A stretch of 9,011 bases of DNA from Microcaldota archaeon. GTDB lineage: Archaea; Micrarchaeota; Micrarchaeia; Anstonellales; Anstonellaceae. Shown one piece after another: positions 1 to 4,966 of the stretch. Every line of letters starts with the position of its first letter. The stretch's first letter is position 1. The notes beneath the pieces were generated by a model. It did not search any database. It was not told the origin of the DNA and saw only the letters and a program-made list of their open reading frames with translations. The stretch spans positions 1-9,011 of the forward strand of contig JAHFEC010000044.1 of the NCBI GenBank assembly GCA_023248665.1, given 5' to 3'. The position numbers and the translations under genes were made by a program.

Positions 1-4
1 GCTG

Positions 5-91
5 TTTTTTAAGTCCCTGCCGGCCGCTTTTTTCTTTCGACAACCCGGCGCAAGATTACCGCCCTTCGCCGATTCCGATTCCGTCTTTTTT
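5..91 (+). terminator. T-tract cluster, probable terminator of a gene left of the window
   Basis: Three runs of six T lie at 5-10, 28-33 (followed by TTT at 35-37) and 86-91 in a gene-free leader. Archaeal RNA polymerase commonly terminates at T-rich tracts without needing a hairpin, so a + strand gene ending just before the window could be terminated here. The upstream gene is not visible, so this is inferred from composition and position only. No gene is supported in 1-150. Confidence 0.35.
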
Positions 92-112
92 CAAAGCCCG
101 GATTCTCGCCTC

Positions 113-129
113 CCAAACCTCTATTAATT
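113..129 (+). promoter_or_regulatory. priL promoter (BRE-like plus TATA box), leaderless
   Basis: TATTAATT at 122-129 is centred 25.5 bp before the GTG at 151, the usual TATA-to-transcription-start distance in archaea. The element CCAAACC at 113-119 sits directly upstream in the BRE position. The transcript would begin at or next to the start codon. No Shine-Dalgarno motif precedes the GTG, which agrees with this. Confidence 0.55.
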
Positions 130-150
130 TCCCCTTGCCTCATCCTTATC

Positions 151-1281
151 GTGGCCGATTTACGTTTCTGCGCCCATTTCCCGTTCAGCGACGAGGCCAA
201 GGACTATGTGCGCCTCTCCAAGCTCTCTCTGGACGACGAGGCCCTGCGCGGGGGCGAGGAACGGCTCCGCCAGGCGATGGGCACCGAGGGCGAGATCAAG
301 CCGGGCATCGAGCTGGAATCCGACCTCGAGAACCGCCTGCTCCACTACGCGGCCAGCCGCATGATTCTCGCCGCGTGGAAGAACAAGTATGCCGTCCGGC
401 GCATGGCCGTGGCCGAGTCCAAGCTGGCGCACAAGTTCCTGCGAGCGGAAACCGACAAGCGCGCGGGCTATGCCGGCAAACTGTCCGCCTCTTTGGGCAT
501 CCACTTCTTGGAAGCGCCCGCCGCCGGCCGGGAGGCGCGCCATCTTCTCCCCTTCTGGCAATATCTGCTCTATACCCCGCGCGACGTGCACTATAAATTG
601 GTGAACATGCCGCTCTCGGCCGGTTTCGTCTCGGTGTCGGCCGACCAGCGCCTGCGCATCCTCGAGGAGGCGGTCAAGAAGCGCCTTGAGGAAGGCTCCC
701 TGCCCTCGCTCAAGGAGCCGCCCGCCTCCATCTCGGCCGCCATCAAGCGCCTCGAGCCCCTCCTGCCCCGCGAGAGCCTCGCCCCGACCCAGATCAACGC
801 CCGGGATTTCCCGCCGTGCATCCGCAAGATGCTCGACGATCTGGCCATGTCCATCAACGTGCCCCACTCGGGCCGCCTCTCGCTGGCCATCTACCTCATC
901 AAGGCCGGACTCTCGGACGGGCAGATCGTGTCCGTGTTTTCGCACGCGCCCGACTTCTCCAAGGAGACGACCCAATACCAGGTCAACTACATCCGGCAGA
1001 AGGGCTACTCCATGCCCTCCTGCGCCACCATGGACACCTACGGGCTGTGCATCGCCGCCTGCCGGTGCTTCAGCCCGGTCAAGTACAAGGATGCAGTGCA
1101 CGGCCGCTATGCGCGCGCGAGCATGGAAAGTTCGGGCCAAGCCGAGCCCTCGCGCCCGCAGGAAAAAGAGGACAAAAAAAACGAGGAAAAAAAGCTCGCG
1201 GACCCGCCCCGCCCGCCGAAAGATGGGGTTGAAAAAGAAAAGCAGGAAGGCGATAAGCCTCCTCGCGCCCCCGGCCGTTGA
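151..1281 (+). CDS. priL: DNA primase large subunit PriL (4Fe-4S, regulatory subunit)
   Basis: Large, non-catalytic subunit of the archaeal replicative primase. It pairs with PriS to start RNA/DNA primers at the replication fork, and its C-terminal iron-sulfur domain helps initiation. The 376-residue product has the family's N-terminal start (FCAHFPFSDEAKDYV), a helical N-domain, and the C-terminal Fe-S domain at about 215-312. Visible there are PPCIRKML (C223), a YQV..IRQKGY stretch, PSCATMDTYGLC (C291, C300) and a last ligand at C304 or C306 before FSPVKYK, giving the four-cysteine pattern of PriL. After about residue 312 comes a tail rich in Lys, Glu and Pro that looks disordered and is not part of the conserved fold. 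The GTG start is chosen because a TATA box lies 25 bp upstream and the conserved N-terminus begins there. The stop lies 5 bp before the preferred priS ATG, so the two are co-transcribed. Confidence 0.93.
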   Translation: MADLRFCAHFPFSDEAKDYVRLSKLSLDDEALRGGEERLRQAMGTEGEIKPGIELESDLENRLLHYAASRMILAAWKNKYAVRRMAVAESKLAHKFLRAETDKRAGYAGKLSASLGIHFLEAPAAGREARHLLPFWQYLLYTPRDVHYKLVNMPLSAGFVSVSADQRLRILEEAVKKRLEEGSLPSLKEPPASISAAIKRLEPLLPRESLAPTQINARDFPPCIRKMLDDLAMSINVPHSGRLSLAIYLIKAGLSDGQIVSVFSHAPDFSKETTQYQVNYIRQKGYSMPSCATMDTYGLCIAACRCFSPVKYKDAVHGRYARASMESSGQAEPSRPQEKEDKKNEEKKLADPPRPPKDGVEKEKQEGDKPPRAPGR

Positions 1282-1286
1282 TCTTC

Positions 1287-2444
1287 ATGGCCCCAAACCC
1301 CCACCAATGGCTCTGCGACAAGTTCGGCCAATACTATGCCACCGCCCACCCGTGGGTGCCGCGCGGCGAGAAGCGCGAGTTCGGATTCGGCGGATGGGAG
1401 AAGAAGATCGAGTTCCGCCACCTCTCCTTCGCCAACGAACAGGAGCTGGCGCACCGCCTCGCGCGCGAGAAGCCGCTGTACGTGTCGGTCTCGTCCGCCT
1501 ATTACGAATTCCCGGCCGGGCGGCCGATGGCCCAGAAGAACTGGCAGGGTGCGGATCTGGTCTTCGATCTGGATGCCGAGGCGCATTCCTGCGCGCCGTT
1601 CACCTGCGTTGAATGCTTCGAGAAGATCAAGTCCAACGCCGTCGCGCTCATCGAGGATTTCCTGCTGCCGGACTTCGGCCTTGCGCGCGAGGAGCTGCAG
1701 GTGAGCTTCTCGGGCTCGCGCGGGTATCACGTGCGCGTGTACAAGAAGGAGCTCGAGCCGCTCGGCCGCGAGGAGCGCCGCGAGATCGTGGATTACATCG
1801 AGGGCAACGGTCTGGACTTCAACGGCTTCTTCTCCGACGAGGAGGTGAGCATCGACGCCGGCGAGCACGGAAAGACGTCCAAATACGCGAAGCTGCTCGG
1901 CCCCACCCCGCAGGACGGCGGGCACAAGGGCAAGTTCGCGCGCGACATCCTCCGGCTCGTCAAGGACGCCAAGACGGCCGCTCAGGTGGGCAGCAAGCTC
2001 AAGGATCCGCTGGAAGCGGCGCGCTTCATCAAGGGCATCGAGGCGGGGCGCTGGTCGGACGTGCGCATCAACAATGCCAAGGGGCGCTTCCACGACCTGT
2101 TCGAGCGCCTGAAGCTCCATCTTTCCGAGAAAGTCGAGACCGACGCCAACGTCACCATCGACACCTCGAAGATCCTGCGCCTGCCGGACACGGTGCACGG
2201 CGGCAGCGCGCTGGTGGCGAAAACCATCCATGGCGCGAAGGCGCTCGACGCATTCGTCCCCTCGCGCGATGCCGCCTTCCTTTCGCTTTCCAAGACCGAG
2301 CGCGTCAAGACCCTGCGCGCCGTTCCGTCCATCTTCTGGGCCGGCACCAGCACCGAGCCGCTCGAGGCGGAAAAAGAGGCCGAGCTGCCCGAATCGTTCG
2401 CCGCCTATCTGGTGGCCAAGAAGGCCGCCGTTCCGCTCGGATGA
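1287..2444 (+). CDS. priS: DNA primase small (catalytic) subunit PriS
   Basis: Catalytic subunit of the archaeal/eukaryotic-type primase (AEP fold), which polymerises the primer. Numbered from the ATG at 1287 (385 residues), the metal-binding acidic pair is DLVFDLDAE with D94 and D96. A zinc motif of HxC-x4-CxxC type follows (H100, C102, C107, C110). The nucleotide-binding motif SGSRGYH is at 142-148. The third catalytic Asp is D292 in VTID, followed by KILRLPDTVHGG with H304, matching the family's RLPGSLHGK-type motif with a slightly divergent end (PDTVHGG). All key residues are present, so the enzyme should be active. A TTG at 1278, overlapping the priL stop (TTGA), would add three residues; the ATG is preferred because its numbering and conserved N-terminus fit the family. 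No clear ribosome site is seen, so translation is probably coupled to priL. Confidence 0.94.
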   Translation: MAPNPHQWLCDKFGQYYATAHPWVPRGEKREFGFGGWEKKIEFRHLSFANEQELAHRLAREKPLYVSVSSAYYEFPAGRPMAQKNWQGADLVFDLDAEAHSCAPFTCVECFEKIKSNAVALIEDFLLPDFGLAREELQVSFSGSRGYHVRVYKKELEPLGREERREIVDYIEGNGLDFNGFFSDEEVSIDAGEHGKTSKYAKLLGPTPQDGGHKGKFARDILRLVKDAKTAAQVGSKLKDPLEAARFIKGIEAGRWSDVRINNAKGRFHDLFERLKLHLSEKVETDANVTIDTSKILRLPDTVHGGSALVAKTIHGAKALDAFVPSRDAAFLSLSKTERVKTLRAVPSIFWAGTSTEPLEAEKEAELPESFAAYLVAKKAAVPLG

Positions 2445-2449
2445 AAAGT

Positions 2450-2502
2450 AGTCCTGTTTTTATTCTCCGTCGCTCAAATTATATCTGCGATGATGACACC
2501 GC
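2450..2502 (+). repeat. 53-bp direct repeat, copy 1
   Basis: This segment recurs at 2578-2630 (offset 128 bp) with a single C/T difference at 2454 versus 2582; 48 bp (2455-2502) are identical. It starts 6 bp after the priS stop. It contains a T5 tract (2457-2461) that may help end priS transcripts, and an ATGATGA motif near its end (2490-2496). Its origin is unknown. Two copies 75 bp apart do not make a CRISPR array. Confidence 0.9.
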
Positions 2503-2504
2503 GG

Positions 2505-2549
2505 AGCCCTTTTCCAAAACAGCCGGATAACACCTTCTGGAAAAGGGCT
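2505..2549. repeat. Perfect 12-bp inverted repeat (hairpin) between the 53-bp repeats
   Basis: AGCCCTTTTCCA (2505-2516) is the exact reverse complement of TGGAAAAGGGCT (2538-2549), with a 21-nt loop. The right arm also begins a second, mutually exclusive hairpin, GGGC-TTCA-GCCC (2545-2556). No T-run follows on either strand, so it is not a standard terminator. It could be an RNA fold at the 3' end of the primase transcript or a transposable-element end. Confidence 0.7.
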
Positions 2550-2577
2550 TCAGCCCAAAAGCGGTTCCAGCACCCGC

Positions 2578-2630
2578 AGTCTTGTTTTTATTCTCCGTCG
2601 CTCAAATTATATCTGCGATGATGACACCGC
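2578..2630 (+). repeat. 53-bp direct repeat, copy 2
   Basis: Second copy of the repeat at 2450-2502, with one mismatch. Its 3' part contains the ATGATGA that acts as box C of the candidate C/D RNA at 2614-2680. Copy 1 has the same ATGATGA, but no CTGA box follows it within the gap before copy 2. Confidence 0.9.
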
Positions 2631-2680
2631 TCCAGTTGGTTAGCTTACAAGCGATGACCATACGGAGTAGCTTCTGAGCA
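2614..2680 (+). ncRNA. Candidate C/D-box small RNA (2'-O-methylation guide)
   Basis: Box C ATGATGA (2618-2624, consensus RUGAUGA) and box D CTGA (2674-2677) are flanked by TGC (2614-2616) and GCA (2678-2680), which pair into a terminal stem. G2617, A2618 and T2619 are left as the three-nucleotide bulge of a kink-turn. An internal pair fits less well: D'-like CTTA (2644-2647), a 3-nt loop, and C'-like GCGATGA (2651-2657). The total length of about 67 nt is normal for archaeal C/D RNAs, but the two guide stretches (19 and 16 nt) are longer than the usual 10-12 nt and the terminal stem has only 3 bp. The motifs are seen; that it is a working RNA is inference. Confidence 0.28.
2663..2680 (+). repeat. 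18-bp direct repeat, left copy, bounding the Abi island
   Basis: CGGAGTAGCTTCTGAGCA is identical to 4920-4937 in the same orientation. The two copies enclose about 2.2 kb holding the three-gene - strand operon. They may be attachment sites or a recombination footprint. This copy also carries box D of the candidate C/D RNA. A shorter related piece, GCGGAGTAG, follows at 2695-2703. Confidence 0.75.
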
Positions 2681-2743
2681 TTAGCTATTCTTATGCGGAG
2701 TAGGATAGTATTTTAATTATTTTCCGAACTACTGACGTCGGAC

Positions 2744-3103
2744 TCAGAGGGCATCGAGGATTTTATTTACGACCCGATGCTTGAGCCGGTCTTCTATCAG
2801 CTCCTTGTTTTTGGCTGTGCGCTCCCTGACCAGTCGCTCTCTTTCCTTTCGCACATTTTCCCGTTTGAGCTTTAATCGCTCTTTCTTCAGATCGGCTTCT
2901 GCATTGGCAACGACAATCTGTTTGACTAAGAACCAGACGACGATGTATACTGCCGCTCCGAAGAGAATCAATGCTATTCCAAGACCATAGGCACTGATTG
3001 AGGCTAAATACGTCCCTGCAAATACGAGCGCTGCCGGAGTGGCGATTTTACCTATTTTGACCAGATTCACTTCTGCGATTGCCATTTTATTCAGTCCTCT
3101 CAT
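2744..3103 (-). CDS. Small two-helix membrane protein with a coiled-coil tail, function unknown
   Basis: I do not recognise this 119-residue protein. It has a short N-terminus, two hydrophobic segments at about 20-38 and 41-65 separated by a short turn (ISAYGLG), and then a long, highly charged region (67-112, rich in Lys, Arg and Glu) that should form a cytosolic coiled coil. There is no signal peptide, catalytic motif or cysteine pair. It begins 5 bp after the AbiEii stop, so it is the third gene of the abi operon and is presumably made together with the toxin and antitoxin. A second start at 3085 (113 residues) has a GAGAGG sequence about 10 nt upstream and may be the true one. A membrane-tethered accessory to the toxin system is possible, but rests only on position. 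Confidence 0.7.
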   Translation of the reverse strand: MRGLNKMAIAEVNLVKIGKIATPAALVFAGTYLASISAYGLGIALILFGAAVYIVVWFLVKQIVVANAEADLKKERLKLKRENVRKERERLVRERTAKNKELIEDRLKHRVVNKILDAL

Positions 3104-3108
3104 CTGCC

Positions 3109-3993
3109 CTATCCCATCTTATCTACCAGCTCCCCCAACACCGGCGCCAGCGTCTTCTCGGAAAACGTTTCAAGCCGTTTGCGCTCTGTGGGCTTGACAT
3201 ACAGCTCATGCTCGCGCTCGGCTTCTTCCGCTAGGCGCATGAGATAGCCGGGAATGTCGCCTTTGCGCTCCCTAAAGACGCGCAAATAGCCAGGCGTGCT
3301 GTGGACCTGGCGTTTCATCTTGCCCAACGCTTTCGCATCCGAAACGAGGCCCGGCAAATCGACCCTCGTTTGCATGTGGAAAAGATCGACGATATCACGC
3401 GGCTTGGTCAAATCCAGCCGTGTCAGGATGGCCACCATCTTCTCGCAGGCGATTTCCTCGGGCGAGTAGCAGGGGACTTCCAGCTTGCGGAAATAGTCTG
3501 GTGCCACCAATGGATACATGACAAGCAGGTTCTGCTTTTCGGTTTCACCGGGCTCCAGCACCTGCAATGGCCTGACTTGGGTCGGATAGACAATCTCCTG
3601 CGCGAAATTGACCGAGAGCACCAGCCTCCCATTCCCGCAAATCAGATCCCATTTCATCAGGCGGCCCCCCTGCGTGCCGAAATGCTTTCCAAGACCTACG
3701 CCGATGGAGGACAACGGTTTGAGATGGGAATCGGCGAAAGTCTCGTAATAATTGCGCTTCTGCTTCTTGAGCCAGGAGAAATCCAAATCCTCTGAGAAGC
3801 GGTAATAGCCCAGAAGTGTGCGAGTGATGCAGGTCCCGCCCTTGAAAATCAATTCTCTGGATGCCGGGCCATCAGAATAGAGATGGTTGAGGACCAGCTT
3901 CTGCCACACGTCTTCCTCGACCAGTCTGAGGGTATAGCCCGTTCGCCGCGCAAGATCCGCCACGAACCGTTTGAGACTGGTTTCGTCAATCAT
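3109..3993 (-). CDS. AbiEii-type nucleotidyltransferase toxin (type IV toxin-antitoxin)
   Basis: 294-residue protein of the AbiEii/AbiGii nucleotidyltransferase family (formerly DUF1814), the toxin half of AbiE abortive-infection systems. The nucleotidyltransferase core is clear: FKGGTCITR at 50-58 followed by RFSEDLDFS at 65-73, with D69 and D71 as the expected metal-binding acids. The later motif is EEIACEKMVAILTR (179-192) with E184/K185, then KPRDIVDLFHM (197-207) containing R199, D200 and D203. The key residues are intact, so an active toxin is expected. Some family members transfer nucleotides to tRNA ends, but the substrate here is unknown. Its ATG follows the antitoxin stop with no gap (TGAATG), the antitoxin-then-toxin order typical of AbiE operons, which suggests translational coupling. 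A stand-alone DUF1814 role unrelated to phage defence cannot be excluded. Confidence 0.85.
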   Translation of the reverse strand: MIDETSLKRFVADLARRTGYTLRLVEEDVWQKLVLNHLYSDGPASRELIFKGGTCITRTLLGYYRFSEDLDFSWLKKQKRNYYETFADSHLKPLSSIGVGLGKHFGTQGGRLMKWDLICGNGRLVLSVNFAQEIVYPTQVRPLQVLEPGETEKQNLLVMYPLVAPDYFRKLEVPCYSPEEIACEKMVAILTRLDLTKPRDIVDLFHMQTRVDLPGLVSDAKALGKMKRQVHSTPGYLRVFRERKGDIPGYLMRLAEEAEREHELYVKPTERKRLETFSEKTLAPVLGELVDKMG

Positions 3994-4668
3994 TCAACCA
4001 CGCACCTGGTCTGCGGCATAACCGATAGCCATGTTGTATGGGGATGGATACAACCCGATCAAATCCCGATTCAGCTTTTGGGCGATGTCGGGGGAATTGT
4101 GCAGGATGTCTTTTGCCATCCGGATGGCATAATCCTGTTTCCCTAACTTGATATTGAAATAGAGATAGTCCGTAAGGGTTCTGGCCGGAGAACTGAACCG
4201 CACCCATCCCTTTTCCTCGACTTCTATCGAATAGTCCTTGACAGCGGAGCGCCTTATTTGGAAGGAATCGCCTCCAAACAAGAACGCGGCCTGCTGGGTT
4301 TGGTCGGTTAGGATGATGAATTCGCGGGGGCTCTGGTTGATCAGCCCGTTGAGATACAGGGCGGAATTGAGGCCATAATACCAATTCTTGCCAAATACGT
4401 GCGCGCAGGCGGCCGCCACTATTTCGATAGAGCGGTTCCGCAAGAATTTGGTGTTCAATTCGTCAGGATCCAGCAGATAGTAAATGCCATCAAAATGGAC
4501 TGGAAGGAGGTAGTGGCCCTTTACCAGGCCCTGGCGGATAATCGCGGGCTGGAAGCCCAATGCGCGCGCTATATCCGCAATGGCGCGGGTATCCACGATC
4601 CGGATTTGCGCCTGCGGCATGGAGGAGAGCAGCGCCCGGTAAACCACTGACAGCCGTGTTTCTGCCAT
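3994..4668 (-). CDS. AbiEi-type antitoxin / transcriptional regulator
   Basis: 224-residue protein resembling the AbiEi antitoxin family, which represses its own operon through an N-terminal winged helix and neutralises AbiEii. Seen here: a probable winged-helix region over about 22-65 (TRAIADIARALGF, then a wing around HYLLPVHFDGIYYLLDPDE), followed by the family-like central stretch YYGLNSALYLNGLINQSP (97-114), comparable to the aLaLYLHGL element of AbiEi proteins. SSPARTLTDYLYF (159-171) corresponds to the conserved segment near the C-terminal domain. It is the first gene of a three-gene operon. The ATG at 4668 is supported by a TATA box centred 26.5 bp upstream, implying a leaderless message. 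I saw no convincing palindromic operator around the promoter other than AAAGCTTT (4696-4703), which overlaps the TATA/BRE area. Confidence 0.75.
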   Translation of the reverse strand: MAETRLSVVYRALLSSMPQAQIRIVDTRAIADIARALGFQPAIIRQGLVKGHYLLPVHFDGIYYLLDPDELNTKFLRNRSIEIVAAACAHVFGKNWYYGLNSALYLNGLINQSPREFIILTDQTQQAAFLFGGDSFQIRRSAVKDYSIEVEEKGWVRFSSPARTLTDYLYFNIKLGKQDYAIRMAKDILHNSPDIAQKLNRDLIGLYPSPYNMAIGYAADQVRG

Positions 4669-4690
4669 AAGTAGATTTTAGATAGACTAC

Positions 4691-4705
4691 CTTATAAAGC
4701 TTTTT
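4691..4705 (-). promoter_or_regulatory. Promoter of the abi operon (strong TATA box, leaderless)
   Basis: On the - strand the sequence reads AAAAAGCTTTATAAGG, with TTTATAAG at 4698-4691 centred 26.5 bp before the ATG at 4668 and an A/G-rich BRE-like stretch upstream. This is close to the consensus archaeal promoter. The short palindrome AAAGCTTT overlaps it and could be an autoregulation site, but that is speculative. Confidence 0.7.
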
Positions 4706-4740
4706 CTACTCTATAGCATGTCGATAGGGTAAAGCTCACC

Positions 4741-4759
4741 TCGGAGTGAAAAACAGACC
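4741..4759 (+). repeat. Diverged third copy of the island-boundary repeat
   Basis: TCGGAGT-G-AAAAACAGACC here matches TCGGAGT-(11 nt)-AAAAACAGACC at 4919-4947. The 11 nt AGCTTCTGAGC of the right boundary are replaced by a single G. It looks like an internally deleted relative of the boundary sequence, inside the island next to the abi promoter. Confidence 0.5.
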
Positions 4760-4820
4760 ACTCAGGATTGACAAAAATCAATTCACGTCGTAGAAAAATG
4801 GGAATTTGAAAGAATCGTCC

Positions 4821-4902
4821 AAAAATCGAAAAAATGAGGCAAAAATGACAAAAAATCAAGGCATTTGTTCGGAGAAGCCAACGTCATAAAATTTCTTCTC
4901 CG
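4821..4902 (-). terminator. T-rich terminator (and hairpin) of the MFS gene
   Basis: For the - strand transporter gene, transcription past 4967 first meets an 8-bp hairpin (CGGAGAAG 4870-4877 with CTTCTCCG 4895-4902, 17-nt loop). It then meets four T-tracts of 5-6 bases, seen as A-runs on the + strand at 4821-4825, 4829-4834, 4841-4845 and 4850-4855. Such repeated T-tracts are strong archaeal termination signals. They also separate the transporter from the abi promoter downstream. The whole 4706-4966 stretch holds no gene. Confidence 0.5.
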
Positions 4903-4919
4903 CATGACAAAGCACTCGT

Positions 4920-4937
4920 CGGAGTAGCTTCTGAGCA
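4920..4937 (+). repeat. 18-bp direct repeat, right copy, bounding the Abi island
   Basis: Exact copy of 2663-2680 in direct orientation, 30 bp from the end of the transporter gene. Unlike the left copy, no ATGATGA lies upstream (only GCATGAC), so this copy is not part of a full C/D RNA. It marks the change from AT-rich DNA to the GC-rich transporter gene. Confidence 0.75.
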
Positions 4938-4966
4938 AAAACAGACCGACCGATCCCGGCCGGCGC

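Noticed and set aside
9..200. Small, very basic - strand reading frame (63 residues) overlapping the start of priL.
   Set aside because: It covers the priL promoter region, is arginine-rich only because of local pyrimidine-rich composition, and has no recognisable motif.
1174..1193. Two slippery-type runs in priL (A AAA AAC and A AAA AAG in the correct phase for a -1 shift), in the tail before priS.
   Set aside because: A -1 shift would enter the priS frame, but that frame has a TGA at 1230-1232 before priS begins, so no PriL-PriS fusion could form. The runs are explained by a Lys-rich tail.
2441..2530. 29-residue frame whose ATG overlaps the priS stop (ATGA) and reads through repeat copy 1.
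   Set aside because: The repeat is read in a different frame in copy 2 and has no start there, so coding selection is not supported.
2450..2630. CRISPR array.
   Set aside because: Only two units, 53 bp long with a 75-bp spacer containing a hairpin, and no cas genes nearby.
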